From assembly GCA_003538525.1 (NCBI GenBank), contig DPRZ01000041.1, forward strand, positions 1-15,149: a DNA stretch of 15,149 bases, in the 5' to 3' direction. The notes under the pieces are model-generated. The model ran no database searches and had not been told where the DNA came from. It saw only the letters and a list, made by a program, of their open reading frames with translations. This stretch comes from Neisseriales bacterium (GTDB taxonomy: Bacteria; Pseudomonadota; Gammaproteobacteria; Burkholderiales; UBA11063). Shown piece by piece: positions 7,678 to 14,984 of the stretch (the stretch's first letter is position 1; each line of letters opens with the position of its first letter). The position numbers and the translations under genes were made by a program.

Positions 7678-7818
7678 ATGAAAAATAACTCAACGTTAAG
7701 TCTCTTTAAATTGGCTTTACCATTAATGATCATAACCAGTGCCTTTGCTGCCAATACGGACTATGTTGATACTCGGCTAATCATAAAATTTAAACCAACC
7801 ATTAAAACCAATAATTAA
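7678..7818 (+). CDS. 46-residue secreted mini-ORF, possibly the severed N-terminus of a subtilase
   Basis: The ATG has AGGA 6 nt upstream. The translation begins MKNNSTLSLFKLALPLMI and continues to SAFAANTDYVDTRLIIKFKP before a TAA. It has a lysine-bearing N-region, a hydrophobic core and an AFA-A signal-peptidase I site (cleavage after about residue 25), so a mature peptide of about 21 residues would be left. DTRLIIKFKP resembles the opening strand of the inhibitor prodomain of secreted S8 serine proteases, so this may be the stump of a larger gene. The stop is 3 nt from the stop of the convergent lipoprotein gene. Either a short exported peptide or a truncated relic fits. The signal peptide is the secure part; the protease link is weak. 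Confidence 0.5.
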   Translation: MKNNSTLSLFKLALPLMIITSAFAANTDYVDTRLIIKFKPTIKTNN

Positions 7819-7821
7819 AAG

Positions 7822-9303
7822 CTAATTCCCAAGCGCAACGTTCTTATCGGCAAATTGTATATACTGAATCCGCGTTAACGTCTTACTACCATCAGGCCCA
7901 ACTACACTAGTCGTATTTCCAGAGCTAGTTAGTGTATATTGACTAGAATTACCCGTCAAAACCACAGTATTTATACCGCTCCCGCCATCGATGCTATCCT
8001 GCCCAGTTAAAGGATAAAATTGATCATTACCAGTGCTACCATACATAATATCATTGCCTGTAGTACCATTTACCAACGAACCAGCAGCACCCGCCCAAAT
8101 TGGCATCGGATACAAAATTTGTTGGGCAATACTATTGCCAGTTGAACTCCAGGCGATTTGGCAATATGAATTATCGGCACTATCCCTAAATTCTTGATAT
8201 GATGCATAAGTATTTGACTCACCACCATAACTTGGGTTGACATACAAATTTTGGGTTAAATATGCCGTTGACTTAGTCCAACCGATAGGTAATATTGCGG
8301 ATTCAAATGCCGCGAGTAATTTATCTGGAGTGCTGTTCGCATAATTGGCCGACTTCATCATATACAAATTACCCCATTGATCGGTGATGAAAAAACGTAA
8401 AATTGGCTCACCGCTCGAATTAGTTGGCGTAAACAAAGTTAATTGATTTTTATTATTACTGGTGTATTTAACCACCCCAGCTGGAACGGTGACCGCTTGT
8501 GCACCAACTTGCCAACCACTAATTGGCGCTGGAACGATCGTTGGATAATTTGCTGGATTAAACGGCCAATCATAATTTTGCACCTCGGCAATCATTCCCC
8601 AAGTAAAGCCCGATTCATCGGTAAATGGAGTTAATGCACCAGGTGCTGCATTCGGACTACCCAAGGTATTGGCATAATCAAAAATCGCATAACGTGGTGA
8701 ATTACTGATGTAACCTGGGTGGCTCGCGGAATATGTCGCAAACGCATCGGCATTGATTGGATTTGGTTCTTGGTCAATATAAACTTGTAGGAACCCTTGA
8801 AAATTACTCCCGAGATTCGTCAAATTCACAATTTCATAACCAACGCCACGTTCAGATTGGGAAATATACCCTACAGTTGAAGTTAGCACATTAAACGGCA
8901 GACTAATTGCACTAGTAATACCAGCAGCACTCGCCACAAGTGTATAACTTTCACCAATTTGGCTAATTGTTAGATCATTAAATTCTGCACTACCCGCTTG
9001 AGCGTTCACATTCAAAGTTCCGCCTAAAATCCCAGTGTAAATGCCCGTATTCGGTTGATTCGCAATAGCAATCGTCACTAAATTATTTCCCGATTTCACC
9101 ACATGTCCGTAAGAATCAACTATTTGAACTTGCAGCGCATTAATTATACCGTTCGTAGTTCCCATCGGTGTAGTGTTACTTGGTTGTGTACTAAAAACCA
9201 AATGATTGCCTGTGCTGCTACCATTACCACAGGCGGCAAGACTTAGTCCAATCACCAGCAGAATCACCAACTTGCGTACACCAGCAAATAGCTTATTTCG
9301 CAT
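7822..9303 (-). CDS. Lipoprotein with an Ig-like domain, a shared central domain and an RTX calcium-binding tail
   Basis: The predicted exported lipoprotein has 493 residues. The start at 9303 is chosen because GGAG/AGGTG lie just upstream and because it gives a clean signal peptide ending in LAAC (Cys25). The frame is open for another 43 codons upstream, but that part has no such features. Residues about 34-140 form a bacterial Ig-like repeat (HLVFSTQPS, then AGSAEFNDLTIS and YTLVAS). Residues about 145-405 include the domain shared with the 1132-2265 protein: FFITDQWGNLYMM (304-316), AFESAILPIGWTK (332-344) and RDSADNSYCQIAW (373-385). Residues 412-443 hold two RTX-like units (GTTGNDIMYG and GSTGNDQFYP, then DGGSGINTVVL), and the final segment TLTRIQYIQFADKNVAL is typical of RTX ends. 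It lies 135 bp downstream of acr3 on the same strand, and no terminator is seen between them. Confidence 0.85.
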   Translation of the reverse strand: MRNKLFAGVRKLVILLVIGLSLAACGNGSSTGNHLVFSTQPSNTTPMGTTNGIINALQVQIVDSYGHVVKSGNNLVTIAIANQPNTGIYTGILGGTLNVNAQAGSAEFNDLTISQIGESYTLVASAAGITSAISLPFNVLTSTVGYISQSERGVGYEIVNLTNLGSNFQGFLQVYIDQEPNPINADAFATYSASHPGYISNSPRYAIFDYANTLGSPNAAPGALTPFTDESGFTWGMIAEVQNYDWPFNPANYPTIVPAPISGWQVGAQAVTVPAGVVKYTSNNKNQLTLFTPTNSSGEPILRFFITDQWGNLYMMKSANYANSTPDKLLAAFESAILPIGWTKSTAYLTQNLYVNPSYGGESNTYASYQEFRDSADNSYCQIAWSSTGNSIAQQILYPMPIWAGAAGSLVNGTTGNDIMYGSTGNDQFYPLTGQDSIDGGSGINTVVLTGNSSQYTLTSSGNTTSVVGPDGSKTLTRIQYIQFADKNVALGN

Positions 9304-9438
9304 ATCACCTACTCCAAAACAATAAATTAAATTTAAGTTAATGCCAACCCAAAGGTTCAGACGCTGCCCCAAACCTACACAATTAATCGGCGGCAAAGCT
9401 CTATTGTATAACAATAAAACTGCCAACAACAAAATAAC

Positions 9439-10467
9439 TTACGCTTTGAAATAACGTTTTAAGCGCAGCGCCACATTCACCAGAATAATTAGCGCAGGAA
9501 CTTCAACCAATGGTCCAACTACTCCGGTAAAGGCTTCGGGCGAATTTAAACCAAAAGTTGCAATTGCAACCGCAATCGCCAATTCAAAATTATTACCTGC
9601 TGCGGTAAATGCCAAAGTCGCCGAGCGCGCATAATCGGCGCCCATCCGTTTACTGATAAACATCCCAAGCACAAACATACAGGCAAAATAAATCGCGAGT
9701 GGAATGGCAATTTTTACTACATCCAGAGGAATCGCCAAAATGACATCACCTTTTAGGCTGAACATCACAATAATCGTAAATAACAACGCAATTAAAGTCA
9801 GATAACCAATTCGACTGCTAAATTCACGCTCATACCAGCCACGACCTTTGGCTTTAACCAAACTCCAGCGAGTCAAAAAACCCAGAATAAAGGGAATACC
9901 CAGATAAATAAACACGCTTTCGGCAATTTGTCCGATTCCGATATTGACATGATAGGAATGCAGACCAAAAAACTGCGGTAGCCAATAAATAAATATCCAC
10001 GCATAGACGCTAAATAATAAAACTTGGAAAATACTATTGAAGGCAACTAAACCCGCACAATATTCACGATTACCACCCGCTAAATCATTCCAGACTATTA
10101 CCATCGCAATACAGCGTGCTAGACCAATTAAAATCACACCGACCATATATTGTGGTTCGTCATGCAGAAAGATCAAGGCGAGAGCAAACATTAAAATAGG
10201 TCCGACTATCCAATTCAGCAATAATGACACCCAGAGGATTTTTTTATCTTTGAAAACTAATGGCATTTCGGCATAATCAACCTTAGCTAATGGTGGATAC
10301 ATCATCAAAATCAAGCCAATCGCAATTGGAATATTGGTGGTGCCAACGCTATATTCGTTGATTAAGTTGGGTAAGCTCGGGATAAATTTACCCAGCATCA
10401 AACCGATAAACATGGCTAAAAAAATCCACAGCGTCAAATAGCGCTCCACAAACGCAAGTTTCTTCAT
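9439..10467 (-). CDS. acr3: Arsenite efflux permease, Acr3 family
   Basis: This inner-membrane carrier exports As(III); it has 342 residues and about ten hydrophobic segments. Family landmarks are visible: [19 protein letters not shown], whose Cys119 corresponds to the essential TM4 cysteine, and [19 protein letters not shown] followed by [10 protein letters not shown], with the conserved Glu at 322. These show it is Acr3 and not the unrelated ArsB. I start at ATG 10467: AAGG lies 7 nt upstream and the codon overlaps the arsC stop as ATGA. An ATG two codons earlier (10473) is only 1 nt from that site. The coupling suggests co-translation with ArsC, so arsenite made by reduction is exported at once. 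It is the last recognisable ars gene of the operon. With ArsA in the same operon it may work as an ATP-driven pump, which is inference. Confidence 0.95.
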   Translation of the reverse strand: MKKLAFVERYLTLWIFLAMFIGLMLGKFIPSLPNLINEYSVGTTNIPIAIGLILMMYPPLAKVDYAEMPLVFKDKKILWVSLLLNWIVGPILMFALALIFLHDEPQYMVGVILIGLARCIAMVIVWNDLAGGNREYCAGLVAFNSIFQVLLFSVYAWIFIYWLPQFFGLHSYHVNIGIGQIAESVFIYLGIPFILGFLTRWSLVKAKGRGWYEREFSSRIGYLTLIALLFTIIVMFSLKGDVILAIPLDVVKIAIPLAIYFACMFVLGMFISKRMGADYARSATLAFTAAGNNFELAIAVAIATFGLNSPEAFTGVVGPLVEVPALIILVNVALRLKRYFKA

Positions 10468-10895
10468 TGCCATGCCTTTACTTGTAACGGAAATTCAGTT
10501 TGTAAATAATCCTTAATTTCATCGCGAACTTGGCGATAAACGCTTAATTTCTCTTCTTCGCTAGTTAAATTAGCTGCTAACTTCGGTGGATCTTGAAAGG
10601 AATGATGTAGTTTCTGTGCCAAACCGATAAATATCGGGCATGATTCATTGGCATTATCACAAACTGTTAGCACCACATCAAATTTAACTTCTTGCAGGGT
10701 ATCAACATGTTTGCTGCTGTGGCTTGACATATCTAAACCGAGTTCTTCACAAACTTTGACTGCATACGGATTCATGCCATGAGTTTCGATTCCAGCCGAA
10801 TAAAACTTATGCTGCGGGTATAAATCACGCGCAATAGCTTCGGCCATTTGACTACGGCAAGAATTACCGGTACATAAAAATAAAATATTTAACAT
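10464..10895 (-). CDS. arsC: Arsenate reductase, thioredoxin-coupled (low-molecular-weight phosphatase fold)
   Basis: The enzyme reduces arsenate to arsenite in the cytosol; 143 residues. The P-loop is CTGNSCRS (Cys8 to Ser15), with two further cysteines at [13 protein letters not shown] (Cys79, Cys86). The Cys8/Cys79/Cys86 triad has the same seven-residue spacing between its last two members as the thioredoxin-dependent Staphylococcus-type enzyme. This is not the glutaredoxin-type ArsC of the E. coli R773 operon. The general-acid Asp is expected in the QDPPK segment. AAGGA sits 6 nt before the ATG. The start overlaps the arsR stop by 7 nt and the stop overlaps the acr3 start by 4 nt, so arsR-arsC-acr3 is a tightly coupled block. 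Confidence 0.95.
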   Translation of the reverse strand: MLNILFLCTGNSCRSQMAEAIARDLYPQHKFYSAGIETHGMNPYAVKVCEELGLDMSSHSSKHVDTLQEVKFDVVLTVCDNANESCPIFIGLAQKLHHSFQDPPKLAANLTSEEEKLSVYRQVRDEIKDYLQTEFPLQVKAWQ

Positions 10896-11203
10896 TGTGG
10901 TTCCTTGTTCAAAAGAGCGCTTTTAACGCTGACACTATTATATAAATCCTGCTGATCAACTTTTTTAATTAGATCAACCAGCTCAAGTCCTAACTGATTA
11001 ATCTGATAATGTTTCCACTTAGCAACCTTCTTGGTAGCAACTAAATTAACATTTTCTAACTCTTTTAGATGGCGTGACAAAGTAGAGTTCGACAAGTGAA
11101 AACACTCCTCAATATGACACAAACAAATATCTGGATTCAGCGCAATTAATAAGAGTATTTCTAAGCGAGTTCTATCGCCAAGTGCTTTAAAGACTTTTTC
11201 CAT
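10889..11203 (-). CDS. arsR: ArsR/SmtB-family arsenite-responsive repressor
   Basis: This winged-helix repressor of 104 residues would release operator DNA when As(III) binds. Domain order is VFKALGDRTRLEIL (4-17), then the metal-site helix DICLCHIEECF (25-35), the recognition helix NSTLSRHLKEL (39-49) and the wing VATKKVAKWKHYQI. Cys27 and Cys29 fit the classic C-x-C pair of the E. coli-type ELCVCDLC site. The third cysteine is Cys34, two residues later than usual, so the site is C-x-C-x4-C. There is another Cys at the extreme C-terminus (residue 104). The gene is fifth in the operon, not first, and overlaps arsC. GGA lies 6 nt before the ATG. The probable binding site is the dyad upstream of arsD. 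Confidence 0.93.
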   Translation of the reverse strand: MEKVFKALGDRTRLEILLLIALNPDICLCHIEECFHLSNSTLSRHLKELENVNLVATKKVAKWKHYQINQLGLELVDLIKKVDQQDLYNSVSVKSALLNKEPQC

Positions 11204-11222
11204 CCCTGTTCCATTTAAAAAA

Positions 11223-11948
11223 TTAACAATATTTATCTAAAATTTCAGTTCCAGATTCAGTAAAATTATAAACTGTGTAACCTGGACGCTTCAAATCAAA
11301 TAAAACCGTCTCTGTCTTAGCCAGTTGAATACAACTAGATAAACCACAGTGAATAGGTATCCCACTAACATAGTTGTCATATGAGTTATGCACATGACCC
11401 GTGATACATAATTTAATTTTTGACTGATATTTCTGCAGCAACGCGCTAAATTCTACATGATTATCCAGAATATATTTATCAATAAACGTATTCAATTTAA
11501 CAAAGTGATGATGAATAACGATTATACAATCTGCAAATGACTTTAAATAATTCTCTAGATTGACTAAATCTGACGCACTGATTAACCCCGTGTGCAAGTT
11601 TTCTTGATACGAATTACACAAAATAAACGTCCCAGCTACGCTCTGCTTATAGGGGAGATGTTTAATATTATTGCCAATCAAATTACTTTGCATTGCCATC
11701 GGGTTATCATGATTACCATAAATTGTCAGCACCTCACAATTCAATGTTTGCAGCTGCTCTTTTAATCTAGAATATGACTCTGCAGATCCATCTTGTGAAA
11801 GATCTCCGCTTATAATCACCAAATCAGGTTTTTCGGCTTTGACTTGATTTAATACATCGATAAACGTATCTTGAGTATTAACTAAACCATAAATTCGATA
11901 AGCTGGATCTTTAGCTAAATGCAGATCACTAATTTGTACAACTTTCAT
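11223..11948 (-). CDS. Calcineurin-like metallophosphoesterase (CpdA/Icc-like) within the ars operon
   Basis: This 241-residue dimetal phosphoesterase is predicted to be cytosolic. All metal-binding motifs are intact: ISDLH (Asp8, His10), SGDLSQDG (Asp49), GNHDN (Asn79, His80), VIHHHF (His146-148) and GHVH (His185, His187). The pattern and length match class III nucleotide phosphodiesterases such as CpdA, which hydrolyse 3',5'-cAMP, but the substrate here is unknown. GAGGG lies close before the ATG. The gene is 15 nt after arsH and 19 nt before arsR on the same strand, so it is an operon member. Its role in arsenic response is unclear. Options are removal of an arsenylated or phosphorylated metabolite, or cyclic-nucleotide signalling. 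I assign no gene symbol. Confidence 0.88.
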   Translation of the reverse strand: MKVVQISDLHLAKDPAYRIYGLVNTQDTFIDVLNQVKAEKPDLVIISGDLSQDGSAESYSRLKEQLQTLNCEVLTIYGNHDNPMAMQSNLIGNNIKHLPYKQSVAGTFILCNSYQENLHTGLISASDLVNLENYLKSFADCIIVIHHHFVKLNTFIDKYILDNHVEFSALLQKYQSKIKLCITGHVHNSYDNYVSGIPIHCGLSSCIQLAKTETVLFDLKRPGYTVYNFTESGTEILDKYC

Positions 11949-11963
11949 TTTCCCTCACTTATT

Positions 11964-12668
11964 TTATAATTTATCCGGTAAGCTAAAGGTTTCAGACTCG
12001 CTGTAACGCTGCACTAGATAATTCATATTGCCCCGCAATAATAACGTAAATTTAAATAATTCTTCCATCACATCAATAACTCGGTCACGATATCCAGACT
12101 TTTTCATTGTGCCATCATCATTAAATTCTTCATAGGCTTTAGCCACCGAGGATTGATTGGGAATCGTAAACATCCGCATCCAGCGGCCAATAATGCGTAA
12201 ATTACTTATTGCATTAAATGATTGTGAACCACCACAGACTTGCATGAGCGCCAATAATTTACCTTGTGTTGGGCGCACTGCGGCAAGGCTTAATGGAATC
12301 CAGTCAATTTGATTTTTCAAGGTCGCTGAAATACTGCCGTGAACCTCAGGCGTTACCCACACCATAGCCTCACACCACTCAACCAAGCGGCGTAATTGTA
12401 TTACCGATTCTGGTAATAAGCTCTCATCGGGATTTTGACTTAAACTGAGATTAGCGAGTGGTAAATCTTGTGGATGAAAAAATTTAACTTCGGCACCAAA
12501 TGATTCAATGATTCTCGCTGACTCCTCAGCCAGTAGCTTGCTATATGAACGCTCGCGTAAAGAACCATACAAAAATAGAATTCGTGGTGGATGCTTGGGG
12601 ATTGACTCATTATGCTGAAAAAGTATATCTAAGACTTGTTCAACACTGTGTTTAGGTAATTTTTGCAT
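11964..12668 (-). CDS. arsH: ArsH, NADPH-dependent FMN oxidoreductase (organoarsenical resistance)
   Basis: This cytosolic flavoprotein has 234 residues, the normal length. Relatives oxidise trivalent methyl- and aromatic arsenicals to less toxic pentavalent forms using FMN and NADPH. Family motifs are GSLRERSYS (35-43, phosphate-binding loop), [20 protein letters not shown] (106-125), VCGGSQSFN (144-152) and [22 protein letters not shown] (161-182), the last being specific to ArsH among FMN reductases. The start ATG has only a weak GAG upstream and lies 19 nt after a terminator-like hairpin, so expression may be lower than that of arsDA. No arsM, arsI or arsP is in the window, so the organoarsenical substrate would come from outside or from a gene elsewhere. 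Confidence 0.94.
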   Translation of the reverse strand: MQKLPKHSVEQVLDILFQHNESIPKHPPRILFLYGSLRERSYSKLLAEESARIIESFGAEVKFFHPQDLPLANLSLSQNPDESLLPESVIQLRRLVEWCEAMVWVTPEVHGSISATLKNQIDWIPLSLAAVRPTQGKLLALMQVCGGSQSFNAISNLRIIGRWMRMFTIPNQSSVAKAYEEFNDDGTMKKSGYRDRVIDVMEELFKFTLLLRGNMNYLVQRYSESETFSLPDKL

Positions 12669-12684
12669 ATGGCTCGATCTTTCT

Positions 12685-12716
12685 AAAAAGCTAAGGAGTT
12701 CTTAACTCTTTAGCTT
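12685..12716 (-). terminator. Terminator-like hairpin between arsA and arsH
   Basis: Read on the minus strand, AAGCTAAAGAGTT, the loop AAG and AACTCCTTAGCTT form a 13-bp stem with one A-C mismatch, followed by a run of U (TTTTT). It starts 24 nt after the arsA stop. Only 16 nt remain before the arsH start, too little for a promoter, so the distal genes need read-through or a promoter at or before the arsA end. It probably tunes the arsDA to arsH ratio. Confidence 0.65.
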
Positions 12717-12739
12717 AACTTCAATTAAAATTTATTTTC

Positions 12740-14491
12740 TTATTCAGTAAACAGGTTGCTCAAGGTTGCACCTTTAATTTCTTCGGGGTGCCATTTGATA
12801 ACCGCAAAATTACCCTGCGAAATCTCAGCCACCTGATTAATCCAGCGCACTTCATTCTGCGCACGGGCTTTAAGCAGTTTATTGGTGGTATTCGTTGCCG
12901 CCAGACTTGAGTTAATCACCCACCATTTATGCAAAATGCCTGCACGATCTAAATCTTCCGCCAAACGACTGGCCTCATGAACGGGCGTCATCTCGGCTAA
13001 CGTTACAATGACTACATCGGTATACTGCGGATCACGCAAATGAGGTAGTAATTTCTCCACCGCGGCGGGAATTTCACCTTGTGAACGGGCAACTTCTTTA
13101 TGATAACTTTGGGTTGCATCAAGTAATAACAGCGTATGCCCTGTTGGTGCAGTATCAATGATCACAATTTCATCTTGCGAACGCTCAACAATTTCCGCAA
13201 AAGCATTAAAGACGGCAATTTCTTGGGTACACGGTGAACGTAAATCTTCTTCGATATAGGCTAAATCATCATCCGCCATGCTTTCACGCGCTTTAGCTAA
13301 GACTTTTTCTTTATATGCTGCTAAAACTTGATGTTCATCAATATGACTAACACTAATGCCTGAAGTTTCATCAATCACATAGTGTAAATGTGCAGCTGGA
13401 TCGGTAGTGGTTAGATGCACCTTTTTACCGCGTTGACGCAAGCCTAAAGCAATCGCCGCAGCAACCGTAGTTTTACCTACCCCACCTTTACCCATCGTAA
13501 AAATCACCCGCTTATTACTCGCGGCTAAATCATCGATTAAGCTATTCAGATGCTGCAGAACTGGTAATTTAGCTTCAAGAGTAATTTCGTCAGTTAGATC
13601 CACCGCAGTTAGCAGTCCACGGACATTATTTAGACCAGTAATATTATATGGGCGGTAAGGAATAGTATAGGTTGGAAACTTAGTTAGATATTCTGGAATG
13701 TTCGCCAGCGCAATTTGCTGTTTCTTAAAAATAGCTTCAGAGAGTTGATCATCATGTAAATCAAGCACCCCATTAATCAATAATAATTGATTGTCAATAT
13801 TTAGGGTGGCTAATTCACGGGAAGCGCGTTCAGCTTCCTTAAGTGGGGATAATTCTGGGCGCGCCACCAAAATAACTAAGGTTTGCTTGGCATCCGCTAA
13901 CGCACTCACCGCAGCTTTATAAATTTGTTTTTTGGATTCTAAACCCGATAATTGACCTAAACAGGAAGCACCATGCGTGCTTTCGCTAATGAAATTACTC
14001 CATGCTGATGGCAGCTGCAATAAGCGCAGCGTGTGACCAGTTGGTGCGGTATCAAAAATGATGTGATCATAGGTAGTTTGTTTAGCATCATCGGTCATAC
14101 ATTCGGCAAATTGATTAAATGCGGCAATTTCAACCGTACACGAACCTGATAATTGTTCTTCCATATTATGAATGACTGCCGCGGGTAATTTACCACGATA
14201 AGGTCCAACTACACTTTCTTTATATTGCTCGGCGGCATCCACGGGATCGAAATTAGCTACCACTAAATTAGGTGCGCCAGCAATTACCACCCCAGCACTT
14301 GTTAATTCAGTAGCAAATACATCTTGTAAATTGGAAGCTGGGTCGGTGCTCACCAAGAAAACTTTTTTACCATTATCGGCTAAATGCAGTGCCACCGCAC
14401 AGGCGCTGGAGGTCTTGCCAACTCCGCCTTTACCCGTAAAAAACAGGTATTTGGGCAAATTTAATTCGGCGAATAAAAATTGTTTTAACAT
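12740..14491 (-). CDS. arsA: ArsA, arsenite-translocating ATPase subunit
   Basis: This cytosolic ATPase energises arsenite export by the membrane carrier; at 583 residues it is the same length as the E. coli R773 protein. It has two homologous halves. A1 has P-loop GKGGVGKTS (20-28) and DTAPTGHTLRLL (147-158). A2 has P-loop GKGGVGKTT (334-342) and DTAPTGHTLLLL (446-457). The As(III)-binding cysteines are all present: Cys118 in SGSCTVEI, Cys177 in HGASCLGQ and Cys421 in RSPCTQEI. Both nucleotide sites and the metalloid site therefore look intact. The start at 14491 has only a weak AGAAG upstream; it is 13 nt after arsD, so translation may be partly coupled. It pairs here with Acr3 rather than ArsB. 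Confidence 0.96.
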   Translation of the reverse strand: MLKQFLFAELNLPKYLFFTGKGGVGKTSSACAVALHLADNGKKVFLVSTDPASNLQDVFATELTSAGVVIAGAPNLVVANFDPVDAAEQYKESVVGPYRGKLPAAVIHNMEEQLSGSCTVEIAAFNQFAECMTDDAKQTTYDHIIFDTAPTGHTLRLLQLPSAWSNFISESTHGASCLGQLSGLESKKQIYKAAVSALADAKQTLVILVARPELSPLKEAERASRELATLNIDNQLLLINGVLDLHDDQLSEAIFKKQQIALANIPEYLTKFPTYTIPYRPYNITGLNNVRGLLTAVDLTDEITLEAKLPVLQHLNSLIDDLAASNKRVIFTMGKGGVGKTTVAAAIALGLRQRGKKVHLTTTDPAAHLHYVIDETSGISVSHIDEHQVLAAYKEKVLAKARESMADDDLAYIEEDLRSPCTQEIAVFNAFAEIVERSQDEIVIIDTAPTGHTLLLLDATQSYHKEVARSQGEIPAAVEKLLPHLRDPQYTDVVIVTLAEMTPVHEASRLAEDLDRAGILHKWWVINSSLAATNTTNKLLKARAQNEVRWINQVAEISQGNFAVIKWHPEEIKGATLSNLFTE

Positions 14492-14504
14492 GACAACTTC
14501 TTTA

Positions 14505-14861
14505 TTATTTGTTACAATATTTAGGTTTTAATCTAATCACGCCATCCAAGCTATGTTCGGGTAATTCTAACCATAGGCAAATTTCCTGATTAGTTGGATA
14601 GGCTTTAGTTTTGATGATTTGTCCATCTAATAACGTCAAAGGTAGTTCATCCACCCCCGATTGCATAATGAATTTATTGACCACTTGATTATTAACAAAC
14701 TCTTGCGGCGCATTGCTTAAGTTGTAGCGTTCAAAATTTAGCCCTTGTTTTTTGAGTGTACTTAATACCGTTGAAATCCGAAATAATTCAGGATCGAGAC
14801 TTGGACCACATAGACCAGTATCACAACACATTGCTGGTTCAAAAATTTGTAAAGCTTTCAT
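14505..14861 (-). CDS. arsD: ArsD, arsenite metallochaperone for ArsA
   Basis: ArsD passes As(III) to ArsA in the cytosol. I start at 14861 because GGAG lies 6 nt upstream and the family N-terminus MKALQIFEPAMCC begins there. The longer open frame (to 14936) covers the promoter. The chaperone site Cys12, Cys13 and Cys18 (MCCDTGLCG) is complete. The fold continues with FRISTVLSTLKKQG and a thioredoxin-like region VDELPLTLLDGQII. Length is 118 residues. The two vicinal Cys pairs at the C-terminus of E. coli R773 ArsD are absent; only one Cys remains in KYCNK. Those pairs are not needed for the chaperone role in the known protein. First gene of the operon. Confidence 0.95.
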   Translation of the reverse strand: MKALQIFEPAMCCDTGLCGPSLDPELFRISTVLSTLKKQGLNFERYNLSNAPQEFVNNQVVNKFIMQSGVDELPLTLLDGQIIKTKAYPTNQEICLWLELPEHSLDGVIRLKPKYCNK

Positions 14862-14898
14862 GATAATCTCCACCATAAAATAAATTAAATACCCCGCT

Positions 14899-14928
14899 AT
14901 TTTACCACACACTTGCATAAATGTGCAA
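14899..14928 (-). promoter_or_regulatory. Promoter of the ars operon
   Basis: Read on the minus strand: -35 TTGCAC (14928-14923), an 18-nt spacer, and an extended -10 TGG-TAAAAT (TAAAAT at 14904-14899). The start would be near 14892, giving a leader of about 30 nt to the arsD start. The extended -10 compensates for the weak -35. Confidence 0.6.
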
Positions 14929-14937
14929 ACGTGCAAG
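14912..14937. promoter_or_regulatory. Candidate ArsR operator: TGCAA dyads over the ars -35
   Basis: CTTGCA (14912-14917) and TGCAAG (14932-14937) form a perfect 6-bp inverted repeat. A third TGCAA at 14924-14928 makes a nested TTGCA-N6-TGCAA dyad. The array covers the -35 hexamer, as expected for repression by ArsR. Confidence 0.5.
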
Positions 14938-14984
14938 ATATAGGCCAGTTCTAACGCAATATTGGCAACTAACGATTACACCAC

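Noticed and set aside
9304..9432. Extending the RTX-tailed lipoprotein to the upstream ATG at 9432
   Set aside because: The extra 43 residues lack a ribosome-binding site and would bury the lipoprotein signal peptide, while the start at 9303 has both.
14331..14531. 66-codon plus-strand open frame over the arsA start
   Set aside because: It is antisense to the ArsA P-loop region and the arsD-arsA junction, with no independent support.
14862..14936. Longer ArsD starting at 14936
   Set aside because: The extension would run across the predicted promoter and operator, and the family N-terminus begins at 14861 with a good ribosome-binding site.
14912..14937. TGCAA repeats as a possible CRISPR or phage attachment site
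   Set aside because: Units are 5-6 bases and spaced like an operator; there are no regular spacers, integrase or tRNA nearby.
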